Shown piece by piece: positions 44,717 through 53,265 of a stretch of DNA of 64,000 nt. This DNA comes from BMS3BBIN04 sp964552465. Its GTDB lineage: Bacteria > Electryoneota > Electryoneia > Electryoneales > Electryoneaceae. Each line of letters starts with the position of its first letter. Positions within the stretch are counted from its first letter, which is position 1. The notes beneath the pieces were generated by a model. That model had not been told where the DNA came from. It did no database searches and saw only the letters and a program-made list of their open reading frames with translations. Made by a program: the position numbers and the translations under genes. The DNA lies in contig CAZKGR010000015.1 of assembly GCA_964552465.1 (NCBI GenBank), positions 16,993 to 80,992 of the forward strand, in the 5' to 3' direction.

Positions 44717-45886
44717 CTACCCCCTATACGCTTCCATCCCGGTCAGGTCCGCGCCGACGATAAGCGTGTGCATCGTGTCCGTACCCTCGTACGTGTACAC
44801 AGATTCCAGGTTCAGCATGTGGCGCATGATCGGGTACTCATCCGTAATACCGTTCGCGCCGTGAATGTCACGTGCAACCCGTGCGACTTCCAACGCGATA
44901 CGGCAGTTGTTCCCCTTGGCCATCGAAACATGACGGAATGTGTAGGTATCGTTCTCTTTCATCTGCCCCAGACGGTAGCACAGCAGCTGCGCCTTGGTGA
45001 TCTCGGTCGCCATCCAGGCCAGCTTTTCCTGCACTGCCTGGAAACCGGCGATCGGCTTGCCCCACTGCGGACGGCTCAACGCATACTGCAACGCACTGTC
45101 AAAGCACGCCTGCGCTGCGCCGATCACGCCCCACGAGATCCCATACCGCGCCTGGTTGAGGCACATCAACGGAGCCTTTAACCCGGACGCGTCCGGCAGA
45201 CGCATCGCATCTGGAACGAACACGTCCTGCATTACGATCTCGCCCGTCACCGACGCTCGCAAACTCCATTTACCCTTGATTTCCGGGCAAGTCAGCCCCT
45301 CCGCACCCTTTTCGACGAGGAAACCGTTGACCACACCATCAACCTTCGCCCAGACCATGAGGATGTCGGCGATGCTGCTGTTGGTGATCCACATCTTGGC
45401 GCCGTTCAATATCCAACCACCTTCAACTTTTTTAGCAGTGGTCAGCATCGAACCGGGGTCGGAACCGGCATCCGGCTCGGTCAGGCCGAACGCGCCGATG
45501 ATTTCAGCGTTGGCCAGCTTGGGTAACAGCGCACGTTTCTGTTCTTCACTGCCCCATGTATAGATCGGATACATCACCAACGAGCTCTGCGTGGATGCGA
45601 AGCTGCGAACGCCCGAATCGCCACGTTCCAGCTCCTGCATCGCCAAACCGTAGGCGATGCTGCTAATCCCCGCACCGCCGTATTCTTCCGGTAATGTTGG
45701 CCCGAACAGCCCCAGCTCGGCCATCTCCGTAAACCATTCAGTCGGGAAGGTGTGATCACGGAAAGCGTGCTCGATGTTCGGAATCACACGGTTGCTGACC
45801 CAATCACGCACTGAGTCACGGATCATCCGCTCTTCATCAGTCAACAGGTCGTCAAGGCGGTAATAGTCCAATGCCTGGTATGCCAT
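44717..45886 (-). CDS. gcdH: glutaryl-CoA dehydrogenase
   Basis: 389 residues, the normal length. The fold is an acyl-CoA dehydrogenase using FAD. GAFGLTEPDAGSDPG and WILNGAKMWITNS are the FAD/substrate loop motifs. NQARYGISWGVIGAAQACFD, then RPQWGKPIAGFQAVQEKLAW and ESVYTYEGTDTMHTLIVG follow; the Glu in YEGT is the catalytic base. The RYGI-WG and YEGT combination is typical of glutaryl-CoA rather than simple fatty acyl-CoA dehydrogenases. It oxidises and decarboxylates glutaryl-CoA to crotonyl-CoA in lysine/tryptophan or aromatic breakdown, handing electrons to ETF. It is a solo gene with a family C repeat at its end. Confidence 0.88.
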   Translation of the reverse strand: MAYQALDYYRLDDLLTDEERMIRDSVRDWVSNRVIPNIEHAFRDHTFPTEWFTEMAELGLFGPTLPEEYGGAGISSIAYGLAMQELERGDSGVRSFASTQSSLVMYPIYTWGSEEQKRALLPKLANAEIIGAFGLTEPDAGSDPGSMLTTAKKVEGGWILNGAKMWITNSSIADILMVWAKVDGVVNGFLVEKGAEGLTCPEIKGKWSLRASVTGEIVMQDVFVPDAMRLPDASGLKAPLMCLNQARYGISWGVIGAAQACFDSALQYALSRPQWGKPIAGFQAVQEKLAWMATEITKAQLLCYRLGQMKENDTYTFRHVSMAKGNNCRIALEVARVARDIHGANGITDEYPIMRHMLNLESVYTYEGTDTMHTLIVGADLTGMEAYRG

Positions 45887-46132
45887 CGCTCAATCCTTTA
45901 ATGGTTGTGTGTTGCGGAACGGGGAAGATAAGAAACGAGCTGCGGGGGAGTCACCCCGAGCAAGCACCAAAGAGAGGTATGCCTAACTGTTGCATTTTCA
46001 ACTGGGTCATGCGAGTCAACGAAAATCCAAAAAGACCGATTCGTGTTTGCTGTCTTTCCTGACACATGCGTATGTTGCGGGTTCATATTTCCGCGCAACG
46101 GAAACACTCAAACATACGAGACGAGGTGAACT

Positions 46133-48331
46133 GTGAATATCATCCCGACTGTCGGAATACCCCGAGCGTCCATCGCCATGCTTCTTCTGGCACTTATGCT
46201 GATTCCTGCCGCACTCATCGCCGCACCCTCTATCTACGGCGAAGCGCTGGCACCGGTCATGCTAACCGCTGACGAGAATGAGCTGCTGCCTGTCGTGATC
46301 ATGCTCTCCCCCGAACCCAGCCCACAGGAGATGGCGCAGTATCTGGAAGGTGTCCGCAACATGGAGCAGCGCCGCACCCTGCTTTGGGATGAACTCAGCG
46401 CCCGCGCCGAAGCCGCGCAGGACGAAATCCTCGACATCCTGTACGCTGAGGTACAGACCGGGGATGCAATTCGCATTCGTTCCCTGATCCTTGCGAATGC
46501 GGTAGCAGTCGACCTGAAACCAGCGACGATCCGCGAGCTTGCGCTACGTCCAGAAGTACGGATTATTGAATACACGCCAAGCGTAAATGCACTTGAACCA
46601 GTCGAAAGTTCGGGCAACGAGCTCGATCAGCTGACATGGCATGTTCAGCAAGTCAACGCCCCCGATGTATGGGACATGGGATATACCGGAGAAGGCATCA
46701 TCGTTGCGGTGATGGACACTGGCGTCAACTACAACCACAACGACATTGTCAATCAACTGTGGGACGGTAGCCCGACGTATCCGAACCACGGCTACGATGT
46801 GTATCACAACGATGATGATCCGTGGGATTATCACGGGCATGGCACCCATGTGGCCGGGATTGTCGCCGGAGACGGAACCTCCGGCTGGGAAACTGGTGTC
46901 GCTCCAGACGCGATCATCATGTGCGTCAAGGTCTATAGCGATGGCGGTAGCAGCAGCCTTCCCGATGTCTGGGCCGGCATCGATTTCGCGCTCCAGAACG
47001 GTGCCCATCACACTACCGTCAGCTCGGGTTGGTACAACCAGTCTAACGCAATTCATCAGAGCAACCGTAACAATTATGAGCTGGCCCGTTTGGCTGGCAT
47101 GACGAATACAAAATCAGCGGGTAACTCCGGTGGTTCAGGGTGGAATGTGATTCCCGAGCAAATCTCCGCGCCGGGCTGGGTTCCGTCACCGTGGCATAAT
47201 CCTGACCAGACCGAACCAGGCGGCGTCGGCGGTCTGACTGTTGTCGGTTCAACAAACAGCAACGACAATATCTCGTCCTATTCCAGCCGTGGTCCGGTAA
47301 CCTGGGAAAACATCAGCCCATGGTTTGATTACCAGTACAACGGCGGTGCATCGCAAGGCCTGATCAAGCCGGATGTTTCTGCTCCCGGTGAAGACGTCCT
47401 CTCACTGGACTATAACGGCAACTCTGGCTACACAACCATGTCCGGCACATCAATGGCGTCACCGTGCGCAGCCGGAGTGATCGCACTGATCAGGTCAGTC
47501 AATCCAGCTTTGTCCCCGGCAGAAATCGACGATATTCTTCAGACAACAGCCGTCGATCTCGGCACAGCCGGTAAGGACAATACTTTCGGCGCAGGACGTG
47601 TGGACGCTTTCGAGGCAGTACTGGCGGCTGGTGGCACACTCAACGGGCTGAACGTTACCCTCAATCCGCAATATGAGCCGTTTTACATCGACGGAAATGG
47701 TGGCACCGTGACCTTTGATGTCAACATCACCAACTACTTTGAAACACCTACACCTGGCGATGTATGGACCGAAGGTATCCTGCCAAATGGTAATCTGTAC
47801 CCAATCCAAGTCTACAATGTAACCTTCCAACCGGGTACGCCGATCATTGTAAACGGAGCCCAGCAGTACGTTCCGGGAAATGCACCGGTTGGAACTTACC
47901 AGTACGTGCTCAAAGCCGGTACATACCCGAACGACGTTCTTGATTCGGACAGCTTCGAGATTATCAAGTTGGCCGCAGGCACCGATGGTGTCGGAGAATG
48001 GACGCAGAACGGATTCGAGCAGCTGATGGGCGAGGATGTCGCGACTGTCGAAACTGCGCAGCCGTCATCTTTCGAATTGCTGGCCGCGTATCCGAACCCG
48101 TTCAACCCGACGACGAACCTCAGTGTCGCGTTGCCGGATGCCGGAGCGCTTGACCTGCGTGTTTACAACGCCGTCGGTCAGGAAGTTGCTTCGCTCGCGA
48201 ACGGTCAGTTCAACGCCGGGCAACACAGCTTCACATTTGATGGATCAGGATTGGCCAGCGGGCTGTATTTCGTCAGCGCCCAGTTTGACGGGTCCTCCGC
48301 ACAGGTGCAGAAGCTGGTGTTGATGAAGTGA
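46133..48331 (+). CDS. secreted subtilisin-like serine protease (S8) with T9SS sorting domain
   Basis: 732 residues. The signal segment is IAMLLLALMLIPAALIAAPS, then an inhibitor-like propeptide (ELLPVVIMLSPEPSPQEMAQ) with a long charged helix, up to about residue 165. The catalytic domain has Asp in VIVAVMDTGVNYNHND, His in DYHGHGTHVAGIVAGDG and Ser in TMSGTSMASPCAAGV, with the oxyanion Asn in TKSAGNSGG. A beta-sandwich leads to the sorting domain (YPNPFNPTTNLSVALPDAG, GQEVASLANG, LASGLYFVSAQF, LVLMK). The start is GTG at 46133, with GAGG seven bases before it. It should be exported by Sec, crossed by T9SS and anchored at the surface; it probably digests protein for nutrition. Confidence 0.88.
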   Translation: MNIIPTVGIPRASIAMLLLALMLIPAALIAAPSIYGEALAPVMLTADENELLPVVIMLSPEPSPQEMAQYLEGVRNMEQRRTLLWDELSARAEAAQDEILDILYAEVQTGDAIRIRSLILANAVAVDLKPATIRELALRPEVRIIEYTPSVNALEPVESSGNELDQLTWHVQQVNAPDVWDMGYTGEGIIVAVMDTGVNYNHNDIVNQLWDGSPTYPNHGYDVYHNDDDPWDYHGHGTHVAGIVAGDGTSGWETGVAPDAIIMCVKVYSDGGSSSLPDVWAGIDFALQNGAHHTTVSSGWYNQSNAIHQSNRNNYELARLAGMTNTKSAGNSGGSGWNVIPEQISAPGWVPSPWHNPDQTEPGGVGGLTVVGSTNSNDNISSYSSRGPVTWENISPWFDYQYNGGASQGLIKPDVSAPGEDVLSLDYNGNSGYTTMSGTSMASPCAAGVIALIRSVNPALSPAEIDDILQTTAVDLGTAGKDNTFGAGRVDAFEAVLAAGGTLNGLNVTLNPQYEPFYIDGNGGTVTFDVNITNYFETPTPGDVWTEGILPNGNLYPIQVYNVTFQPGTPIIVNGAQQYVPGNAPVGTYQYVLKAGTYPNDVLDSDSFEIIKLAAGTDGVGEWTQNGFEQLMGEDVATVETAQPSSFELLAAYPNPFNPTTNLSVALPDAGALDLRVYNAVGQEVASLANGQFNAGQHSFTFDGSGLASGLYFVSAQFDGSSAQVQKLVLMK

Positions 48332-48350
48332 TTCAGTGCGGTAGCACTGA

Positions 48351-48388
48351 ATCATCCTGAGGCTTTCCGGTGGAAAGGCGAAGGATCT
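48351..48388 (+). repeat. family A repeat with enlarged loop
   Basis: CATCCTGAGG and GCGAAGGATCT with a GGCTTTCCGG / AAAGGC stem inserted. It begins 20 bases past the subtilisin stop. Confidence 0.6.
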
Positions 48389-48430
48389 TAGACTGGAGAC
48401 TGGAGTTCGAAGTCTGGAGAAAAAAATACG

Positions 48431-48458
48431 GGGACACTTTCTTCTGAAAGTGTCCCCG
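48431..48458. repeat. dispersed palindrome family E, copy 2
   Basis: GGGGACACTTTC and GAAAGTGTCCCC, a perfect 12-base stem with loop TTCT. Confidence 0.7.
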
Positions 48459-48494
48459 GTTTATCTCTATGTCGAGTGATAGAGTCCAAAGCAA

Positions 48495-48522
48495 GTCATT
48501 CTGAACGTTTCTGTAAGAATCT
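48495..48522 (+). repeat. family A repeat, TTC variant
   Basis: GTCATTCTGAACG then AAGAATCT with loop TTTCTGT. Confidence 0.6.
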
Positions 48523-48624
48523 CTCTTTGAAATAAGCAAAGGACAGTAACTGATACAAGTCTTTGGTCTTACTTTCTTTTTCTTTCTATTACTATCAGTT
48601 TCTTTCTTTTGCTGGTAAAAAGAG

Positions 48625-48650
48625 ATCCTTCGCTGCGCTCAGGATGACAC
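48625..48650 (-). repeat. dispersed palindrome family A, near-consensus copy
   Basis: The complement reads CCTGAGCGCAGCGAAGG. It lies 20 bases from the stop codon of the cupin gene. Confidence 0.75.
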
Positions 48651-48669
48651 CCTTTTCATTATACATGTT

Positions 48670-49023
48670 TCAGATTAACGCTTCACCCCTTCGGTTATAC
48701 CGGTCAGGCTCATCAAACATGATCATCGCCTTGTACCCGGCGTGTACCAGTGCGCCGTGAGGTACACCCGGCGGGATGTAGAAGTTCTCACCAGCGGTAT
48801 GGGTAATCGTCTCACCGCCCATCTTCAAATCCACTCGCCCTTCGAGCACAAACTCCCACTGCGAGGAATGGCTGTGTTCGGGAACATCAACCGTCTCGGC
48901 GAATTCGACAAACACTATCTGTTGCCCCTCGCTCTGAAGCATCGTTCCGCTTGCACCGGGAATCGGCAAATCGATATCAGGCATCTGCTTGACAAATTCC
49001 GGGAACGGTTTCGCCAGCTTCAT
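48670..49023 (-). CDS. cupin-domain protein
   Basis: 117 residues, a single small beta-barrel. The cupin motif 1 is PEHSHSSQWEFVLEGRVDLK, with His and Glu metal ligands. Motif 2 is AGENFYIPPGVPHGALVHAG, ending in His. It may bind a metal or a small ligand such as a sugar or signal. The ATG at 49023 follows GGGGGAG and the TGA of the upstream GNAT gene by two bases, so it is co-transcribed with that gene and murQ. Function unknown. Confidence 0.78.
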   Translation of the reverse strand: MKLAKPFPEFVKQMPDIDLPIPGASGTMLQSEGQQIVFVEFAETVDVPEHSHSSQWEFVLEGRVDLKMGGETITHTAGENFYIPPGVPHGALVHAGYKAMIMFDEPDRYNRRGEALI

Positions 49024-49025
49024 GG

Positions 49026-49781
49026 TCACTCCCCCTTTGTTTCCAGCATCGGTGCCAGATCTTTTTCAAGTTGATAATGATAACTGAGCATGCAGCCATT
49101 GAGGGTCATGCCGTACACACCAAACGGTGACGGCGACTGCTGTTTCAGCTGATCGCTGCTGGTCAGTTCAACCACGTTGCAGGCTACTCCCGCCTTCGCC
49201 GCAACATCAACGCTGTTCTGAACCGCATCCACGATATACGGACATTGATCCGTGCGATAGACTGTCAATCCATCCGCATGACGCGCCGCCTTTTCTTCCC
49301 AAGCGCCGAGGAAGGATGGCGGACTGTCATCCGCGAAACGAATCACCATTAACGAGAACTTCGGGTCTGCCGTTTCAACACATTCCCAGCCCTGCTTGAC
49401 GAGGAACTTCTTCCCCATCAACCAGTTGCCCTCGCTGGTAACCATCGCCACGCCCTTCATTCCGGACGCGCGCGCGTCATCCACGCACGCTTGCAGCAGT
49501 GCCTTGGCGTGGCCCTGCTTCTTGCTTTTGCCGATAACCCACAGACAGTGGATGACCATGTAGCCATCAGCGTTGACCCCACGCCACGCACGCTCACCCG
49601 GCATATACTCGATGAAACCGCGGTCCGGCAGCTTGAGCAGCTTGATACGCATGCCTTCCGCGAAACGCTCCTTCACCCACGCCAGCTTGCGCTGCCAGCC
49701 CTCCGACTTCCGCTTGCTCATGTAGCAGAAGAAGCCGAGTTCATCGACATTGTCAGCCGTGACGTCGAGGATTTGCACCAT
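49026..49781 (-). CDS. GNAT acetyltransferase with YoaP-like C-terminal domain
   Basis: 251 residues. The N-terminal half is a GNAT fold with an acetyl-CoA loop (KKQGHAKALLQACVDDARAS) and strand GMKGVAMVTSEGNWLMGKKF. The C-terminal part from about 150 (LTVYRTDQCPYIVDAVQNSV, with a single Cys-Pro-Tyr where a CxxC might be expected, and NGCMLSYHYQ) fits the YoaP-type domain found in this acetyltransferase subfamily. Its ATG directly abuts the murQ stop (TAGATG). It probably acetylates a small molecule; link to cell-wall recycling is only by position. Confidence 0.72.
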   Translation of the reverse strand: MVQILDVTADNVDELGFFCYMSKRKSEGWQRKLAWVKERFAEGMRIKLLKLPDRGFIEYMPGERAWRGVNADGYMVIHCLWVIGKSKKQGHAKALLQACVDDARASGMKGVAMVTSEGNWLMGKKFLVKQGWECVETADPKFSLMVIRFADDSPPSFLGAWEEKAARHADGLTVYRTDQCPYIVDAVQNSVDVAAKAGVACNVVELTSSDQLKQQSPSPFGVYGMTLNGCMLSYHYQLEKDLAPMLETKGE

Positions 49782-50627
49782 CTACCCTTTCATCGCCGCA
49801 TCAAGATCGCCGCCGGATGCTTCCAAACGAGTCGCCGCATCCTCAAGCGATATACCCAATCGATCCATCAAAAGCTTGACCTGCCGCGCTTTCAGCTTTG
49901 TCGAGTTGGGCATCAAACGGACCATGCGGTTGCCCTCGACACGTCCGAGACGAACCATCGTCGCGGTCGAGATCATGGTCAACGCGAGCTTCGTCGCCAA
50001 CCCGGCCTTCATCCGCGTCGAACCAGTGACCACTTCAGGGCCGACATCCAGCTCGAGCAGCTCGTCCAGTTCGGGCGTCTTCTCCATCCGGTTGCAGGTC
50101 AACAATCCAGTCCATGCGCCCCGCGCCTTCGCTTGACGCAAGAACTCGCGCACATACGGCGTCTTCCCACGTGCGGTGATGCCGAGGACTGCGTCATTGG
50201 CGTTGATGCTGTTTGCCTCGAGGTCACGCACCGCTTGCGCTTCGTCGTCCTCCGCGCCTTCGGCGGCAACCTTGAGCGCGCTGTCCCCACCGGCAATGAT
50301 GCCGATGACCATCGTCGGCGGCACACCATAAGTCGGAGGGCATTCGGCGGCGTCGAGTACACCCAAACGTCCAGATGTTCCAGCCCCGACATAGACCAAA
50401 CGTCCGCCGGATTCGATTGCCGCGACCGCTGCTTCGACGATCCTACTGATCACCGGTATCTGTTCCGCGACGATACCCGGAACGGTCTGGTCCTCTGCGT
50501 TGATCAGCTCGAGAATCTCGGACGCGTCCAGCTCGCTCAATCCTTCGCTGTTCGGATTGGACGATTCCGTCGTCAGCTGCGCCATCTCATCCAGAGTGGC
50601 GCGGATTTCGTTTGGGTTATAATTCAT
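49782..50627 (-). CDS. murQ: N-acetylmuramic acid 6-phosphate etherase
   Basis: 281 residues. A SIS sugar-phosphate-binding fold begins GGRLVYVGAGTSGRLGVLDA. The active-site Glu lies in AAEGAEDDEAQAV, and ARGKTPYVREFL and VVTGSTRMKAGLATKLALTM complete the family signature. MurQ removes D-lactate from MurNAc-6-P to give GlcNAc-6-P in peptidoglycan recycling. It leads murQ-GNAT-cupin. Upstream is a B+C repeat block and tolB, the end of the Tol operon. Confidence 0.92.
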   Translation of the reverse strand: MNYNPNEIRATLDEMAQLTTESSNPNSEGLSELDASEILELINAEDQTVPGIVAEQIPVISRIVEAAVAAIESGGRLVYVGAGTSGRLGVLDAAECPPTYGVPPTMVIGIIAGGDSALKVAAEGAEDDEAQAVRDLEANSINANDAVLGITARGKTPYVREFLRQAKARGAWTGLLTCNRMEKTPELDELLELDVGPEVVTGSTRMKAGLATKLALTMISTATMVRLGRVEGNRMVRLMPNSTKLKARQVKLLMDRLGISLEDAATRLEASGGDLDAAMKG

Positions 50628-50659
50628 GTTTTGGATTCACAATCTCAAACACCATGAAA

Positions 50660-50685
50660 CCCGACTTGACGTGACAAATCGGGCC
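50660..50685 (+). repeat. dispersed palindrome family B, divergent copy
   Basis: CCCGACTTGACGTGACAAAT then CGGG, matching 7294. It joins directly to a family C element and separates tolB from murQ. Confidence 0.65.
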
Positions 50686-50710
50686 ACCCGTCGTGGATTC
50701 ACACGGGCAT
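50686..50710 (+). repeat. dispersed repeat family C, short copy
   Basis: ACCCGTCGTGGATTCACACG then GGCAT. It lies eleven bases from the stop codon of tolB. Confidence 0.55.
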
Positions 50711-50720
50711 ATCAGATATC

Positions 50721-52028
50721 CTATCTACTCAAAATTGGGCTCCAGTCAGGTTGAAGCCCGTCGGAATCGAGCTGACGACGGCCCGTGCCGTCCGCACTCA
50801 TCACCCAGATCCGGTCCTTGAACGAATATGTGATCTTCATCCCATCAGCTGACCAGCTCGGATCGAGGTGATCGCCGTATTCGTCGGTTAACGTCACATC
50901 CACATCGCCCATCGGGTCCATCGAATGGAGCTGGAAGCCCTTGTCGGTCCGGCGGCAATAGACAATCCGGTCACCGCTCGGCGACCAGCACGGGTCCGAA
51001 TTATACTTGCCTTCATAGGTCAGACGACGCAAATTCGCGCCGTATTTATCCATCCGGTAGATGTGCGGGTTACCGTTCCGGTCGGACATGAACACGATCT
51101 CCTGCCCGGTCGGCGACCACGATGGCGACGTGTCGATCCCACGGACACTCGTCAGACGGCGAACATTGCTACCGTCCGAATTCACCAAATACAGGCTGGT
51201 CGTTTCACCGTTCGATCCGGCGAAGACAATCTCATCACCCGTTGGCGACCACGACGGTGCGGCGTCGGTGCCTTCACGTTGCGCCAAGCGACGAATCCGC
51301 CGTCCGGCTAGATCAGCGATGTACAGGTCAGCGTCCTCTCCACCCCGGAAGCTGCAAAAGACAATGCTCTTCGCATCCGGTGACCAACTCGGCGACAACG
51401 CGAGCGACTTGTCGTTGGTCAACTGCTGCTTGGTCGAACCGTCGTACTTGGCCAGCATCAGCTCTTTGACGTTGTTCCCCCGCGCTTCGACGAAGACTAT
51501 CCGCGAACGAAAAGGCGGTGTCATCCCGGTCAGCTGCAACAAGATAGTTTCAGCGGCAGCGTCGGCGGATTCCATCGCGTAGGATGATTTGAACCCGATC
51601 CGCCCCGAGTAGAACGCGTCCCCGCCCGGATCAGCGAGGGTCAGGGTGGCGTAGACCAGGGCTATGTCTTCTTCAGCCGGATCGAATTCTACACGCAGTT
51701 CGGACTCAGCGTCGGGACGCTCGATCTCTGGGGGACCAACCACGCTCAACGAGTCCACCGGCTGTAAGTCTATATATCCAGACCAGTCGAGCGCGAAACG
51801 CAGACGTTCGTCGAACAGATCACTAGCATCCGCTTGCTGGGCGGTCAGGTCCGGCGACATCTGCACACCGTACATCAGACCTGGACGGTAGAAACCCAAT
51901 CCATACGCTTCGAGAGTTACTTCGACCGCATCCTCTTCCTCATCCTGCGCAAAGACGTGCGGAATGAAGCCAGCGGTCAGTATGAAAATCAGAATCAAAC
52001 AGGGCAACACAAAGCGGGATGAAATCAT
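50721..52028 (-). CDS. tolB: TolB periplasmic beta-propeller
   Basis: 435 residues. The signal peptide is FVLPCLILIFILTAGFIPHVFA. The N-terminal alpha/beta domain leads into five or six PD40 blades such as LSPSWSPDAKSIVFCSFRGG, AAPSWSPTGDEIVFAGSNGE, DTSPSWSPTGQEIVFMSDRN and SDPCWSPSGDRIVYCRRTD. TolB links the Tol motor to Pal and outer-membrane lipoproteins. ATG overlaps the stop of the TonB/TolA-like gene (ATGA). A pal gene is not found after it; the next gene is murQ. Confidence 0.88.
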   Translation of the reverse strand: MISSRFVLPCLILIFILTAGFIPHVFAQDEEEDAVEVTLEAYGLGFYRPGLMYGVQMSPDLTAQQADASDLFDERLRFALDWSGYIDLQPVDSLSVVGPPEIERPDAESELRVEFDPAEEDIALVYATLTLADPGGDAFYSGRIGFKSSYAMESADAAAETILLQLTGMTPPFRSRIVFVEARGNNVKELMLAKYDGSTKQQLTNDKSLALSPSWSPDAKSIVFCSFRGGEDADLYIADLAGRRIRRLAQREGTDAAPSWSPTGDEIVFAGSNGETTSLYLVNSDGSNVRRLTSVRGIDTSPSWSPTGQEIVFMSDRNGNPHIYRMDKYGANLRRLTYEGKYNSDPCWSPSGDRIVYCRRTDKGFQLHSMDPMGDVDVTLTDEYGDHLDPSWSADGMKITYSFKDRIWVMSADGTGRRQLDSDGLQPDWSPILSR

Positions 52029-52828
52029 CGAGATCCATCTCCATGGAATTTGTATGTGATCCCCAATTTCTCGTGGGGAAAACTGGCTGGTAGTGGCGGC
52101 AGCTTGGCACGCAGGATCGCGCTCCGGGCTGCCAGATCAAGGCTTGGCACGCCGGAAGATTCCATCAGCACCAGGTCCTGCACCTTACCCTTTCGATCAA
52201 GCGCAAAATGGTACTCCGCAACCTTTCCGGACGCTTTCCCGCGGAAATTGAACCGACGTTGCACCTCGGCTTCGATGCGTGACAGGTACGCGTTCGATCC
52301 GGCGAACGATGCATCACTGACCGCGCCCAGACCCGCACCCTCCGGGCCAGGCTTCGCACCAACACCCGCGCCGGTTTCCGTTTCCTCAGCGGCTGGCTGA
52401 GTCTGTTCAGCTGCCGCGCTTTCGGCGTCACTTCCTGCATCTGAGACCGGTTCAGCAGGTGGAGGTTGCTCCTCCGCTTCCGGGGACGGTGGCGCGAGCT
52501 CTTCCAGTTCGGGCTGCGTTTCAACCGGCGGCGGCGGAGCTTCTTCAACGATCTGCTGCTCTTCGACAGGCTTCGGTTGTTCCTGCGGCTTGTTGTCAGG
52601 AACGGGCGCATCATCAGACGGAGTGGGCGTCGGCTTGATCCAGCCCGGAATTGTCTCACCGCCACCCTTCAGCCGCACAAACTCAACCTCGAACTCAGTC
52701 TTTGGTTCGGGGAAGAATCCCAGCGTGGGCAGCAACATCGCGAGGACAACGATCACCGCATGCCCGCCCAGAGATACCAGGTGGGTGCGGGGTGTTGCTT
52801 GTCCTGTCGCTACGCTGAGTACACGCAT
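52025..52828 (-). CDS. TolA/TonB-like periplasm-spanning protein
   Basis: 267 residues. An N-terminal membrane anchor (HAVIVVLAMLLPTLGFF) is followed by a long Pro/Glu/Ala-rich linker (QIVEEAPPPPVETQPELEEL, PPSPEAEEQPPPAEPV). A C-terminal TonB-fold domain ends it (YLSRIEAEVQRRFNFRGKAS, EYHFALDRKGKVQDLVLMES, ILRAKLPPLP). Its place between tolR and tolB makes it the TolA equivalent; the C-terminal domain is of TonB type. Proton force from TolQR would pass through it to TolB. It overlaps tolB by four bases. Confidence 0.82.
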   Translation of the reverse strand: MRVLSVATGQATPRTHLVSLGGHAVIVVLAMLLPTLGFFPEPKTEFEVEFVRLKGGGETIPGWIKPTPTPSDDAPVPDNKPQEQPKPVEEQQIVEEAPPPPVETQPELEELAPPSPEAEEQPPPAEPVSDAGSDAESAAAEQTQPAAEETETGAGVGAKPGPEGAGLGAVSDASFAGSNAYLSRIEAEVQRRFNFRGKASGKVAEYHFALDRKGKVQDLVLMESSGVPSLDLAARSAILRAKLPPLPASFPHEKLGITYKFHGDGSR

Positions 52829-52842
52829 TGCTCGACCGCCGA

Positions 52843-53265
52843 TTATTCCTTCTGCGTCAGCAGACCAAGATCTTCCACGCCTGCTGCACGCAGTTCATCA
52901 AGCACCGTAATCACATCACCATACGGCACCTCTTCACCCGCCGCCAAAAACACCGGCTGGAAATCTCCACCCGCACCCGTCTCTGAATAGATATCACGGA
53001 ACCGGTCCGGGAACGCGCGAATCGACACCCGTTCATCGTCAATCCACACCGTACCGTCCGGCAGAATCTTGACCGTGATCCCCTGTGACGGGTCCGCAGT
53101 CGCGGTTTCAGCCTGCGGCAGGCCCATGTCGATCGCGGTCTTGATCACCGGCGCAGTGATCATGAAAATGACCAGCAGCACGAGGAACACGTCGATCAAC
53201 GGTACCACGTTGATCTCAGGCATCTGCTGCAGGTCGTCGCCGCTGTGTGAGCTGCTGAATTGCAT
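52843..53265 (-). CDS. tolR: TolR/ExbD-family protein
   Basis: 140 residues. It opens MPEINVVPLIDVFLVLLVIF, with the conserved membrane Asp of TolR/ExbD, then FMITAPVIKTAIDMGLPQAE. The periplasmic part (GITVKILPDGTVWIDDERVS, AAGVEDLGLLTQKE) fits TolR better than the ExbD copies at 36954 and 37370. The ATG overlaps the TAA of tolQ by one base (TAATG). Confidence 0.88.
   Translation of the reverse strand: MQFSSSHSGDDLQQMPEINVVPLIDVFLVLLVIFMITAPVIKTAIDMGLPQAETATADPSQGITVKILPDGTVWIDDERVSIRAFPDRFRDIYSETGAGGDFQPVFLAAGEEVPYGDVITVLDELRAAGVEDLGLLTQKE

Larger units (their letters stand above)
48332..48669. other. repeat-rich gap between subtilisin and cupin genes
   Basis: No gene. It contains three family A elements of differing age, one family E palindrome, a GACTGGAG low-complexity stretch, and a T/C-rich tract at 48560-48620. 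Confidence 0.6.

Noticed and set aside
49491..50657. 388-codon plus-strand open frame
   Set aside because: It lies wholly antisense to murQ and the GNAT gene, both with strong family motifs; the translation is Arg/His/Asp-rich without domain signals.
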